Shown: positions 43,486 through 51,797 of the stretch, in pieces | How the letters are laid out: the number at the start of each line of letters is the position of its first letter | Position numbering within the stretch: the first letter of the stretch is position 1 | Source: Lacrimispora xylanisolvens | GTDB lineage: Bacteria > Bacillota > Clostridia > Lachnospirales > Lachnospiraceae | Reading direction: 5' to 3' | NCBI RefSeq assembly: GCF_002934545.1 | Contig: NZ_PTJA01000001.1 | Location: forward strand, 310,001-374,000 | Length of the DNA stretch: 64,000 nucleotides | Program-made: the position numbers and the translations under genes | Notes under the pieces: generated by a model | What the model saw: the letters and a program-made list of their open reading frames with translations, nothing else | Databases searched by the model: none | Told to the model about the DNA's origin: nothing

Positions 43486-44700
43486 ATGAAACTTTATTTT
43501 AACGATCAGGCATTTTCATTTGAATTATTAAGGGCAGCAGCCTACGCAGGTTATCAGGGTGCAGAGATAGGGGAGTGCCTTGCAACCGCAGCAAAAATGG
43601 AAGAAGGCAACTTTGAAAGCTGGTTTCTGGAATGGAGAAAAACAGCGGACAGAACTTACCAGACGGCGATGGATTGCTTTAATAAGAAGCATAAGGTAAG
43701 CGCCAGAGAGGCATTTTTACGGGCCCATAATTACTATCGTACTGGAGAATTCTTTTTAGATGGAACTGACGAAAGAAGAATGGAAAATTTTGATAAAAGC
43801 GTCATGGCATTTGAAAAAGGAATGGAGCTTTTAGACACACATTTTGAAGTTGTAAAAATCCCTTACGAAGGAACTCATTTGAAAGGATATTTTTACGGTG
43901 CATCTGAGGACAAAAAAGGAGAACTTAAAAAACGTCCGGTGCTTGTATTTATAGGCGGATATGATTCCACTTTACAGGAACTGTATTTCTGCGGAGCCGC
44001 TGCAGCAATCAAAAGAGGCTATCATTGTCTGGTATTTGAAATGCCAGGACAGGGAGAAGCGTTACGGAAACAGAATCTTTTCATGCGACATGACGCAGAA
44101 GTGCCGGTAAGCGCAGCTCTTGATTATTTAGAGACAAGACCAGAAGTTGATATGGAGAAGCTGGCACTGCTTGGTATGAGTCTTGGTGGCTATTTTGCAC
44201 CGAGAGCAGCGGCATTTGATGAGCGGGTTAAGGCTTGTATCGCATTCAATGTATTTTACGATACCTTTGATTCTACCCTGAATCAGAATCCACAGCTGGC
44301 TCAGGTACTTCAGCTTCCGGAGGAAAAAAGAGAGCAGATGCTTGCCATGGCAGAGGAACACAATTCTAATCTAAAATGGATGCTTAACAATGGAAAATGG
44401 GTGTTTGGCTTACAGCACCGGTATGAAGTGTTTGAAGAAATGAAAAAAGCTTCTTTAAAAGGAATTGCTGGAACTATTAAATGTCCTGTTTTGCTAACCA
44501 TGGGAGAGACAGACCACTTTGTATCCAAAGACCAGCTGGATACTTTGCTGGAAGAAATAAAAGCTCCCAAGACAGTCCGTGTGTTTACCATTGAGGAAGG
44601 GGCGGAAGAGCATTGCCAGGAGGGAAATCATGCACTTTTCCATCAGGTTATGTTTGACTGGATGGATGAAGTGTTTGACTGTAACATGGAGGAAATTTAA
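43486..44700 (+). CDS. Alpha/beta hydrolase, FrsA/2,6-dihydroxypseudooxynicotine hydrolase-like
   Basis: 404 aa. A helical N-terminal lid (about 1-115) precedes an alpha/beta hydrolase core with nucleophile Ser in LGMSLGGYF (about 232), Asp in GETDHFVSK and His in QEGNHALF. This arrangement resembles the C-C bond hydrolase that cleaves 2,6-dihydroxypseudooxynicotine, and FrsA proteins. Substrate unknown. It is 17 nt upstream of an FNT channel gene, so may act on or release a small carboxylate. Confidence 0.78.
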   Translation: MKLYFNDQAFSFELLRAAAYAGYQGAEIGECLATAAKMEEGNFESWFLEWRKTADRTYQTAMDCFNKKHKVSAREAFLRAHNYYRTGEFFLDGTDERRMENFDKSVMAFEKGMELLDTHFEVVKIPYEGTHLKGYFYGASEDKKGELKKRPVLVFIGGYDSTLQELYFCGAAAAIKRGYHCLVFEMPGQGEALRKQNLFMRHDAEVPVSAALDYLETRPEVDMEKLALLGMSLGGYFAPRAAAFDERVKACIAFNVFYDTFDSTLNQNPQLAQVLQLPEEKREQMLAMAEEHNSNLKWMLNNGKWVFGLQHRYEVFEEMKKASLKGIAGTIKCPVLLTMGETDHFVSKDQLDTLLEEIKAPKTVRVFTIEEGAEEHCQEGNHALFHQVMFDWMDEVFDCNMEEI

Positions 44701-44717
44701 TAAAGGCAGGTGCGATT

Positions 44718-45494
44718 ATGTATGCAGATGAAATTAAAAAGGTTGCGGAATCGGCACAGAATAAAAGTGATTTTTTAAATGGAAACCTCTCAAAATATAT
44801 GGTATTGGCAATGATGTCCGGATTTTTTATTATCATAGGAGTTGCTCTTTCCTTTTCCGTAGCTGCAATTACCCAGGTAGAAGGAAAATTTTATGGAAAA
44901 ATAGCAATCGGGCTTACCTTTTGGGTAGCCCTTGGGCTGTTGGCATTTGCCGGAGGTGAACTTTTTACTGGAAATTGTTTTGTATTTACAGTCGGATGCC
45001 TGGAAAGAACGGTAAGTCTTAAAAAGGCAGCAAAGCTGTTGCTGATAAACTATATTGGAAATCTTCTGGGTTGCGTGGTATTATCTTTTATTTATGTGCA
45101 AAGTAAAGCCATGATTGGAATATCTGATGTATATATTGAAAAAACAGCAATTTCAAAACTTGGTATACCTTGGGGACAGTTATTTTTCCGCGCTGTGCTG
45201 TGTAATTTTGTTGTTTGCCTTGCAATCTGGCTGTGTTACAAGATGAAAGAGGAAAGTGCGAAGCTGATTATGATGCTATTTTGTGTATTGGCATTTTCAG
45301 CTTCCGGGTTTGAGCATTCCATCGCCAATATGGGTATTTTCTCAATTGCGCTAATGCTGCCCCATGAAGCGGGTTTGACCGTTTTGGCTGTAATAAAAAA
45401 TATATTGATTGTTACCGTTGGTAATATGGTAGGGGGATCGCTTCTGCTTGCAGTACCTTATTGGTATGCTTCCAAATCAAAGTCAGTTGGGTAA
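44718..45494 (+). CDS. Formate/nitrite transporter family channel
   Basis: 258 aa, six membrane helices. FNT signatures: AFAGGELFTGNCFVFTVG (helix 3 region), NYIGNLLGC, and SGFEHSIANMGIFSIALM with the conserved central histidine. Passes small monovalent anions such as formate, nitrite, lactate or acetate with protons. A terminator follows. Confidence 0.9.
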   Translation: MYADEIKKVAESAQNKSDFLNGNLSKYMVLAMMSGFFIIIGVALSFSVAAITQVEGKFYGKIAIGLTFWVALGLLAFAGGELFTGNCFVFTVGCLERTVSLKKAAKLLLINYIGNLLGCVVLSFIYVQSKAMIGISDVYIEKTAISKLGIPWGQLFFRAVLCNFVVCLAIWLCYKMKEESAKLIMMLFCVLAFSASGFEHSIANMGIFSIALMLPHEAGLTVLAVIKNILIVTVGNMVGGSLLLAVPYWYASKSKSVG

Positions 45495-45516
45495 GAGTTA
45501 AATTTGTTCTTCTTTT

Positions 45517-45558
45517 AAGAGCAAGGTATATAGAAATATGTACCCTGCTCTTTTTTTT
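45517..45558 (+). terminator. Terminator of the hydrolase/FNT unit
   Basis: AAGAGC...GCTCTT outer stem with an inner GGTATAT/ATGTACC pairing, followed by eight T residues. Confidence 0.85.
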
Positions 45559-45612
45559 GAACAATGAAAAAGCCCTTGGGATATGGCCCCTCTCTGCATA
45601 AATAAAATATTC

Positions 45613-45641
45613 TTGACAAAAGCGTATGGCAACCATATACT
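45613..45641 (+). promoter_or_regulatory. marR promoter containing MarR-type operator 1
   Basis: TTGACA (45613-45618), 17-nt spacer, TATACT (45636-45641). The palindrome GTATGGCAACCATA lies in the spacer and reaches the -10 box (site 45622-45640). The ATG follows the -10 by only 6 nt. Confidence 0.8.
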
Positions 45642-45647
45642 GTTGGT

Positions 45648-46121
45648 ATGGAAAAAAATAAAAACAACAAACATGAAATTGCATATGAATCCTTAGATCT
45701 GGCGTTTGCATTAATGGAACTGGATAAAAAAACACGTTACTACGGAACGGATGTACCAATTTTCCACTCAGAAATCCATGTGATAAAGGCGATAGCAGAA
45801 CACCCCTGCATTCACGTGGGCGGCCTGGCGGATATTTTGGGTATAACAAAGGGAGCTGTTTCTGAAATTCTGAGAAAGCTGGAGAGAAAGGCTCTGGTTA
45901 AAAAAGAAGTTGATGAACTAAATTTATCCAGATATTTACTGAGCCTGACAGAAAAAGGAGAAAACGCTCATAAAAATCACATGTATTATCATGAAATTAT
46001 AAACAACATGGTGGAAAATGAACTGCAAGATGCTACAGATTCGAATATAAAATTTTTGTCAGAATTCTTGTCTGGCTTAATTAACAAGATCCAGAATTTT
46101 GATGAAAATATAATCAGATAA
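45648..46121 (+). CDS. MarR-family transcriptional regulator
   Basis: 157 aa. Winged helix with HVIKAIAEHPCIHVGGLADI, ITKGAVSEILRKLERKALV and a wing SRYLLSLTEKG, shown in part. The start ATG lies 7 nt after the -10 hexamer and has no ribosome site, so the mRNA is probably leaderless; the next in-frame ATG (residue 23) also lacks one and would cut the N-terminal helix. Three copies of one palindrome precede this gene and the next two, pointing to autoregulation. Confidence 0.85.
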   Translation: MEKNKNNKHEIAYESLDLAFALMELDKKTRYYGTDVPIFHSEIHVIKAIAEHPCIHVGGLADILGITKGAVSEILRKLERKALVKKEVDELNLSRYLLSLTEKGENAHKNHMYYHEIINNMVENELQDATDSNIKFLSEFLSGLINKIQNFDENIIR

Positions 46122-46134
46122 AAATTTTGCATAA

Positions 46135-46153
46135 GTGTATGGTAACCATACAC
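46135..46153. promoter_or_regulatory. MarR-type operator 2
   Basis: Perfect 9+1+9 palindrome GTGTATGGTAACCATACAC, 8 nt after a possible -35 TTGCAT (46127-46132). Confidence 0.75.
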
Positions 46154-46186
46154 ATTTTTCACAACACTGGGTTAGGAGGGACTAAC

Positions 46187-46423
46187 ATGAAAAAGAAAAT
46201 AAAAGAACATTATACTCATGAACATAGTGAGGTTAGCGAACAGCAGTATCAGCAAAAACTCAAAGTTAACCAAAAATTACTTGAAGCACTTTTTAATTCA
46301 TTTTCTCAATGCTTCAGCGCACCTTTTTATCCATATGATCGTTCTGCCTTTACAGAAACTGATTTGTTTATCAATCAACCGGTAGATAACGAGAAGAATA
46401 AGAGTTCAAAGTTAAAAAAGTAA
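46187..46423 (+). CDS. Small hypothetical protein in the MarR regulon
   Basis: 78 aa, charged, no membrane segment or signal peptide: KKKIKEHYTHEHSEVSEQQY, then LLEALFNSFSQCFSAPFYPY and a Lys-rich tail. Predicted helix plus disordered end. ATG at 46187 follows TTAGGAGGGAC. A perfect copy of the MarR-type palindrome lies 34 nt upstream. No family recognised. Confidence 0.65.
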   Translation: MKKKIKEHYTHEHSEVSEQQYQQKLKVNQKLLEALFNSFSQCFSAPFYPYDRSAFTETDLFINQPVDNEKNKSSKLKK

Positions 46424-46433
46424 TTGTGTCAAA

Positions 46434-46452
46434 GGGTATGGTAACTATACGC
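46434..46452. promoter_or_regulatory. MarR-type operator 3
   Basis: GGGTATGGTAACTATACGC, the same palindrome with one mismatch; TTGTGT (46424-46429) and TATACG (46446-46451) form a weak promoter around it. Confidence 0.65.
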
Positions 46453-46484
46453 TTTGTATTACAGTTTAAAGTGGAGGATCAGCT

Positions 46485-46877
46485 GTGAAACAGGATAAGA
46501 ATGATGGATTGAGAAAGAAACTTAGTCCATCAAGGGAAGAATATTTAAAGGCTATATATATGCTTTCTCAAAGAACTCAATTAGTACGTTCAATTGATAT
46601 TGCTGTATATTTAGGGGTTTCCAAGCCCAGCGTCCATTGTGCGGTAAATGCCTTACAGGATGAAGGGCTGGTTATCAAACCTTTAGGTGGGGAAATTCAG
46701 CTCACTGAGAAAGGACGTAAACAGGGTGAGATTATTACAACTAAATTTCAGATAATTAAGGATTTTCTGATTGCATGTTGTAATGTCAATGAACTGACAG
46801 CAAGTGCAGATGCCTGCAAAATGGAGCATATTATCAGTAATGATTCTGTTTTTGCTCTGAAAAAATATATAGGTTAG
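46485..46877 (+). CDS. DtxR/MntR-family regulator with altered metal site
   Basis: 130 aa. N-terminal winged helix (SREEYLKAIYML, IDIAVYLGVSKPSVHCAVNA) and a dimerisation domain ending with CKMEHIISNDS, the conserved EH metal-binding pair of MntR. The His normally found near FH/RHRLL appears missing (KFQIIKDFL). No SH3-like third domain. GTG start at 46485, 8 nt after GGAGG. Probably a metal-responsive regulator, but metal binding may be weakened. Confidence 0.75.
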   Translation: MKQDKNDGLRKKLSPSREEYLKAIYMLSQRTQLVRSIDIAVYLGVSKPSVHCAVNALQDEGLVIKPLGGEIQLTEKGRKQGEIITTKFQIIKDFLIACCNVNELTASADACKMEHIISNDSVFALKKYIG

Positions 46878-46939
46878 AGTAAGTAAACGATCCTTTCCTT
46901 GCCCAGGAAAAAATTGAACCGCTGGATGAAGAATAGAAC

Positions 46940-46968
46940 TTGACTGTATAAATGGGACTAACTATACT
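46940..46968 (+). promoter_or_regulatory. Promoter of the 2-hydroxyacid dehydrogenase gene
   Basis: TTGACT (46940-46945), 17-nt spacer, TATACT (46963-46968). Confidence 0.7.
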
Positions 46969-47039
46969 AAATTAGAAAACAAAATATTATTATTTAGTAA
47001 TGGAATGCTTTTAAATATAAATTATGAAAGGGGTTTAAA

Positions 47040-47987
47040 ATGAAAATTCTCATAGTCGGCTATTTCACTGAGACATCAAAAATAAATATTATAAATTGCT
47101 TCCCAAAAGAATGGGACATCGTTATTGTTCCGCCTGGGGAGGAAATGCTGCATCATATTGAAGATTGCCAGGTGATTATACCAGAGCATGTTAAGATTGA
47201 CCGAAATCTGCTTTCAAAAGCGAAACGATTAAAATTGGTACAAACAGGTGCGGGATACGATAATGTAGATATCGATGCCTGTACACAACTGGGAATTTGG
47301 GCGGCCAATGCGGCTGGAGTGAATGCCAATGCAGTGGCCGAGCATGTAATGGCATTCATATTGTCTTATTATAAAAACATACCGCTTCTTGACGGTTTTA
47401 TGAAAAATAAGACGGATCAAAATCAATTGGAGTATACAGGAAGCGAGTTAGAAGGAAAAACCATAGGCATTATTGGATTTGGCGCTATTGGTAAAAAAGT
47501 GGCCAGGTTATGCAAGGCGTTTGATATAAATGTGCTGGTTTACACAAGAAATACTGCTGTACAGTCTTATGAGAATGTCCAGATTACTGATTTTGATAAT
47601 CTTGTAAGCACGTCAGATATTGTAACGGTGCATTCAGCTTTAAATGAGCAAACCCAAAAGCTGATCGACAAAGAAGTATTCAGGAAAATGAAAAACACAG
47701 CACTATTTATCAATACAGCCCGTGGTCGAATTGTAAATGAAGAAGACTTAATAGATGCCTTAAAAAACAAAGAAATTTCAGGTGCATGTCTTGATGTGTT
47801 TGAAACGGAGCCACTTCCAATTGACAGTGAGCTGCGTAGTCTGAGTAATGTGATACTCACACCTCATACGGCGGGCATGCCTGACGGCCTTAAACTTCAT
47901 AAAAAGAGATATGATTTCTTTGTGAAAAATATAAGACGTGTAGAAAATGGTAAAGAGCCTGAAAGCAGGCTTAACCAGTTATTCTGA
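47040..47987 (+). CDS. D-isomer-specific 2-hydroxyacid dehydrogenase
   Basis: 315 aa. NAD-binding GIIGFGAIGKKVARL (about 143-157), catalytic Arg in INTARGRIVNEEDL, Glu in DVFETEPLP and His in LTPHTAGMP. Reduces a 2-oxoacid to a D-2-hydroxyacid or the reverse. It stands alone with its own promoter, AAAGGGG ribosome site and a terminator shared with the converging regulator gene. Substrate unknown. Confidence 0.9.
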   Translation: MKILIVGYFTETSKINIINCFPKEWDIVIVPPGEEMLHHIEDCQVIIPEHVKIDRNLLSKAKRLKLVQTGAGYDNVDIDACTQLGIWAANAAGVNANAVAEHVMAFILSYYKNIPLLDGFMKNKTDQNQLEYTGSELEGKTIGIIGFGAIGKKVARLCKAFDINVLVYTRNTAVQSYENVQITDFDNLVSTSDIVTVHSALNEQTQKLIDKEVFRKMKNTALFINTARGRIVNEEDLIDALKNKEISGACLDVFETEPLPIDSELRSLSNVILTPHTAGMPDGLKLHKKRYDFFVKNIRRVENGKEPESRLNQLF

Positions 47988-47994
47988 TTGGATT

Positions 47995-48034
47995 AGCCAC
48001 TTTTTTCCCTTTGTGCAAAAGGAAAAAAGTGGCT
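47995..48034. terminator. Bidirectional terminator between convergent genes
   Basis: AGCCACTTTTTTCC (47995-48008) pairs with GGAAAAAAGTGGCT (48021-48034); the inner CTTT/AAAAG extends the stem to a 4-nt loop. Confidence 0.8.
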
Positions 48035-48047
48035 TTCTGTCTGGATG

Positions 48048-49361
48048 TTACTCTCCTGATCTGTTCCCATCTTTGTCAAGAAATAACAACTCGTAGTATT
48101 TTTTGGGACGTCCTTTACCGTTGTCCCGCTTTTCAAATACTGTTTGTACATAATTTTTCTCTTCAATTTTATTGAGAATACGATTTGCACCTCTGACGGT
48201 CATGGACAGGCATTGAGCAACATCCTCAGAGGATAATTTGTTTGTTCTCATGATTTCCGCATAAGATATGATTTTCTGTAAATTAATGTTATTTATTCCC
48301 ATACGTTTGGCCAATGAGATGATTCCAGGGTCTCCCTGTTCGGAGAACTGTATCACATTCATACTCTTCATCGGGCCGATCACCTTCTGATCCTCGTTTA
48401 TAAAAAAGCTGCAGCTGCCGGTAAAGGCTTTTGCCTGTCTGTGAGCTTTCGTTGCATTTTCGTTGGCCTGATAATATTCATGTCCAGAGCCCCATCCTAT
48501 TTTCACAGTTTCGCTTACAGACTCACCCAGATATTCCAGCAGGGTGCAGTTAAGGGCGTCTGAGGTGATTTTCATAAAACTACCGTATGTGGTGTAAAGC
48601 CTCACATAGCCTTCTGAAATCTGAGCTGTATCCGCCAGATTCACGCTGAGCAGAAATCTGCTGACAAGGTCCTTCAGCTCTTGAAGCTGCTCTATCGCTG
48701 GCAGCTGCGCCGTTTCAATCGATAAGCATGCTACGACTGCTCTCTGGTTCTTGAGCTTTAGAATGGTAATTTCATTGATGATCTCTGTTATGGTCTCTTT
48801 CACGTTTTCCAAAGTGGGGCGTATTAAGATATACCTTACCCCGTGCTTTTTGAGTTCTGGAACAAAGTGGCCGAACGCGGTGATGGACAAGTCTGTTTTT
48901 TTCTCTTCCCACAGAGTTATATGGTTTTCGAGCATTGTTTCCACTCGTTCAAAAAAATCGTTGCTGTCAACAGGCTTCCCCTCATGAGTCAGGTATTTTT
49001 GAAATTCACTGAAAGAATCGATAATATATGCATAATCCACATAGATTCTGGAGATGTCAAGCTCAGGTTCTGTGACCAATAGTCTGAAAAGTTCTCGATA
49101 AAGAAGGTTTTCATTATCCTGCAAAATGTGAGTGGGTACTTTGGTATCCAGACATTCCTTATCGATTGATTCGTAGAGCAATCTGCCACTGATAACAAAC
49201 CCGTCCACCAAACCTAAATTTTTCAAATATATGTCTGTTGTCTCCCGGAAGTTGCTTATTGTAAGAAAACGAAACTGACATACTGACCGCATTTCTTCTT
49301 CAATGGCGCGAAAATAGTCCATATGGGTCTCAGGTGTGATTATACCCAGCTTGATTTTCAT
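48048..49361 (-). CDS. Transcriptional regulator with sensor and winged-helix domains
   Basis: 437 aa. The N-terminal part (about 1-170) looks like a ligand-sensing domain (KLGIITPETHMDYF); a middle region (about 180-330) has a degenerate GGDEF/PucR-like pattern (RAVVACLSIETAQL); the C-terminal 70 residues form a winged helix (LSSEDVAQCLSMTVRGANRI...GRPKKYYEL). It is divergent from the amidohydrolase/crotonase genes, whose promoter is framed by two identical 23-bp repeats, so it is the likely regulator of that pathway. The family has no firm name that I can give. Confidence 0.7.
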   Translation of the reverse strand: MKIKLGIITPETHMDYFRAIEEEMRSVCQFRFLTISNFRETTDIYLKNLGLVDGFVISGRLLYESIDKECLDTKVPTHILQDNENLLYRELFRLLVTEPELDISRIYVDYAYIIDSFSEFQKYLTHEGKPVDSNDFFERVETMLENHITLWEEKKTDLSITAFGHFVPELKKHGVRYILIRPTLENVKETITEIINEITILKLKNQRAVVACLSIETAQLPAIEQLQELKDLVSRFLLSVNLADTAQISEGYVRLYTTYGSFMKITSDALNCTLLEYLGESVSETVKIGWGSGHEYYQANENATKAHRQAKAFTGSCSFFINEDQKVIGPMKSMNVIQFSEQGDPGIISLAKRMGINNINLQKIISYAEIMRTNKLSSEDVAQCLSMTVRGANRILNKIEEKNYVQTVFEKRDNGKGRPKKYYELLFLDKDGNRSGE

Positions 49362-49446
49362 GGTAGATTCCTTTCATAAACAAATTCAATGAAAAGAATT
49401 ATATCATAATAAATGTGATATTTCAATGTGCCCAGGAGTTGAGAAG

Positions 49447-49469
49447 AAGTGTTCTTAAAATGTCTTAAA
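49447..49469. repeat. Direct repeat copy 1, candidate operator
   Basis: 23-bp sequence starting AAGTGTTCTTAAAATGTC, identical to 49507-49529. It contains two CTTAAA units 10 bp apart. Lies just upstream of the -35 box. Confidence 0.75.
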
Positions 49470-49475
49470 TTATTC

Positions 49476-49504
49476 TTGACAGAGGACAGGCTTATAAGTA
49501 TAAT
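49476..49504 (+). promoter_or_regulatory. Consensus promoter of the amidohydrolase/crotonase genes
   Basis: TTGACA (49476-49481), 17-nt spacer, TATAAT (49499-49504): a perfect sigma-A match, framed by the two direct repeats. Confidence 0.9.
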
Positions 49505-49506
49505 AA

Positions 49507-49529
49507 AAGTGTTCTTAAAATGTCTTAAA
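49507..49529. repeat. Direct repeat copy 2, candidate operator over the start site
   Basis: Second exact 23-bp copy, exactly 60 bp from copy 1 and covering the expected transcription start. Confidence 0.75.
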
Positions 49530-49594
49530 ATATAAGGCAGGCAATTTGACTCTGTTGTTTGCTAATTCAATTTATGTTATAGGAGGTGTTGATT

Positions 49595-50812
49595 GTGATT
49601 AATAAAGCCGGAGACTTTTTGGATATGGCCAATCAGCTGCAGGAAAAGTTGGTTATGTACAGGCATCGTCTTCATGCGATTCCGGAACTTGATTTGAGTT
49701 TACCCAGGACGACTGCTTATGTAAAAGAGATGTTGGAGTCGATGGGTCTTACGCCCACTCCTGTGGGAGAATCAGGCTTAATGGTTACCATTGGTGGACA
49801 ACGGCCTGGAAAGGTAATTCTTATCCGTGCAGATATGGATGGGCTGCCAATAAAAGAAGAAGCGGATATTTCATTTGCATCATTGAATGGAAATATGCAT
49901 GCATGCGGTCATGACCTGCATACTTCTATGCTGCTGGGGGCTGCAGAGATACTAAAGGAAAAGGAAGAACAGCTTTGCGGCACGGTCAAACTAATGTTTC
50001 AGCCAGGGGAAGAAACTTTGCACGGGGCAAAGATGATGCTCGAAAATGGAATTCTGGAAAATCCTAAAGTGGATGCAGCAATGATGCTCCATGTGTTGTC
50101 TGGAATGCCAATTCCTGAGGGAGAATTTTTAATTCCTGAGGCTGGAGATACGATCTCGTCTTCCTCAGATTGGTTTGAAATAGTCATTCACGGAAGAGGA
50201 GCACATGGAGCAATGCCCGATGCCGCCGTGGATCCGTTAAATGTAGCTGCTCATCTTCATTTGGCGCTACAGGGTATTATAAGCCGTGAAATCTCTCCGA
50301 TTGAGAGTGCGGTTCTTACAATTGGAGTGATGGAAGGTGGAAGTACCAACAATGTGATTCCCGATATTGCCAGAATGAAAGGCAGTGTACGCACATTTAA
50401 ATCCATATTGCGTGATAAGATTGAAACCCGTATTCACGAAATTTCTACAGGTATAGGGGAAACATTTCATGCAAAGGTAGATGTGATATATACCAGGGGC
50501 TGTCCTGAGGTGAAAATTGACAGCGGACTTAACGATCAAATGAAAACAACGATTACAGACACCTTTGGTGCCAGTTCTTTTATCAATCTGACACAATTGA
50601 TACCCGGTGGTAAATTAATGGGATCGGAAGACTTTGCATTTGTAACACAAGCGGTGCCAAGTACCTCAGTGTTTATTACCGCAGGCGATACCAAAGAAGG
50701 CTATAGCTACCCTATGCACCATCCGAAGGTAATGTTTTCGGATGATGTGCTTAGTAAAGGAGCTGCAGTTTACGCTGCTTTCGCCAGAGACTGGCTTGAA
50801 AGTAATAGATAA
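49595..50812 (+). CDS. M20-family amidohydrolase (hippurate hydrolase/IAA-amino acid hydrolase-like)
   Basis: 405 aa. Metal-binding and catalytic motifs: RHRLHAIPELDLSLPRT near the start, RADMDGLPI, MHACGHDLHTSMLLGAAEI (Cys and His ligands), FQPGEE, and the dimerisation domain with HGRGAHGAMPDAAVDP. Hydrolyses an N-acyl amino acid or similar amide in the cytoplasm. GTG start at 49595 is 8 nt after AGGAGG; the in-frame GTG at 49586 lies inside that site. First gene after the framed promoter. Confidence 0.87.
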   Translation: MINKAGDFLDMANQLQEKLVMYRHRLHAIPELDLSLPRTTAYVKEMLESMGLTPTPVGESGLMVTIGGQRPGKVILIRADMDGLPIKEEADISFASLNGNMHACGHDLHTSMLLGAAEILKEKEEQLCGTVKLMFQPGEETLHGAKMMLENGILENPKVDAAMMLHVLSGMPIPEGEFLIPEAGDTISSSSDWFEIVIHGRGAHGAMPDAAVDPLNVAAHLHLALQGIISREISPIESAVLTIGVMEGGSTNNVIPDIARMKGSVRTFKSILRDKIETRIHEISTGIGETFHAKVDVIYTRGCPEVKIDSGLNDQMKTTITDTFGASSFINLTQLIPGGKLMGSEDFAFVTQAVPSTSVFITAGDTKEGYSYPMHHPKVMFSDDVLSKGAAVYAAFARDWLESNR

Positions 50813-50840
50813 TATCTAAACAAAACAAGGAGGAATTTAA

Positions 50841-51671
50841 ATGACAGAGAGACGTATGATAGGACCAACAAAATTTGAAGAGTACTCGGAGAAGTACAAA
50901 GAATTTCTATTAATGACCAGGCGTGACGGAATAATTGAAGTGCGGCTGCACACCGACGGGGGCCCTTATCATCATAATTGGGAAGCCCATACGGCATGGT
51001 CTCATGCATGGTCAGATATCGGCCGTGACCCTGAAAATGAGGTTTTGATTATATCCGGAACAGGAGATAAATGGGTTGTCGGAAACCCCGATGTCTGGAA
51101 TACTAAATTTATGGATTGGCCGAAACAAAAGAAACTGGAACAGTATCATGAATCCCTGAGACTGCTTGAAAATATGATATTCTGCATCGATATCCCCACA
51201 ATCGGGGCAATTAATGGGCCGGGAACCCATTGTGAAATCGCAACGCTCTGCGACATTACCATTTGTACAGAAGATGCGGACTTTTTTGATCCCCATTTTC
51301 TGGGGGGAACACCTCCAGGGGACGGAATGATACTTACACTTCAGAATATGTTAGGTTTTAAGAAAGCAGCATACTACGCATATACCGGTAAGAATATTGA
51401 TGGAAAGACAGCATTGGACCTTGGAATTGTCAGTGAAGTGCTCCCCCGTGAAAACCTGCTTCCCCGTGCCTGGGAACTTGCAGAGATGATAATGCAGGCA
51501 CCTCGTTCCACCAGACATCTTACCCATTCCATTTTATCCCGTCCATGGAAACAAGCCTTAGTCAGTGATCAGGGATTCCACCTTACTCACCAGATGTACG
51601 ATATGGCGATAGACGAAGAAGGAGCGTTTGAACGACTGACCAAAATGAAAGGGCGATTAATGGGCAAATAA
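50841..51671 (+). CDS. Crotonase-fold hydrolase, 6-oxocamphor hydrolase-like (paralog 1)
   Basis: 276 aa. From memory of Rhodococcus 6-oxocamphor hydrolase, similarity spans the whole chain: FEEYSEKY, VRLHTDG, IGRDPENEVLIISGTGD, PHFLGGTPPGDG and LLPRAWELAEM. The catalytic residues appear as H50 (EAHTAW), H130 (GTHCEI), H152 (PHF) and D161 (PGDG); the Glu244 position is Gln (THQM). There are no CoA-type signatures, so a retro-Claisen hydrolysis of a cyclic beta-diketone is more likely than enoyl-CoA hydration. Starts after AGGAGG, 28 nt after the amidohydrolase. Confidence 0.72.
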   Translation: MTERRMIGPTKFEEYSEKYKEFLLMTRRDGIIEVRLHTDGGPYHHNWEAHTAWSHAWSDIGRDPENEVLIISGTGDKWVVGNPDVWNTKFMDWPKQKKLEQYHESLRLLENMIFCIDIPTIGAINGPGTHCEIATLCDITICTEDADFFDPHFLGGTPPGDGMILTLQNMLGFKKAAYYAYTGKNIDGKTALDLGIVSEVLPRENLLPRAWELAEMIMQAPRSTRHLTHSILSRPWKQALVSDQGFHLTHQMYDMAIDEEGAFERLTKMKGRLMGK

Positions 51672-51702
51672 AGTCACTGACAGTTATAGCAATGAAATAA
51701 TG

Positions 51703-51753
51703 GCAGAGGGGCTATCCCGTTTTTGATGCAACTTAGGTACACAGCCCCCTTGC
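51703..51753 (+). terminator. Hairpin between the two crotonase genes
   Basis: GCAGAGGGGCT (51703-51713) pairs with AGCCCCCTTGC (51743-51753), one mismatch, followed by TATTTTC. It may partly terminate or balance expression. Confidence 0.5.
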
Positions 51754-51797
51754 TATTTTCATGAAAGACAGCCCCATTATAAGATCGGAGGTATTAA

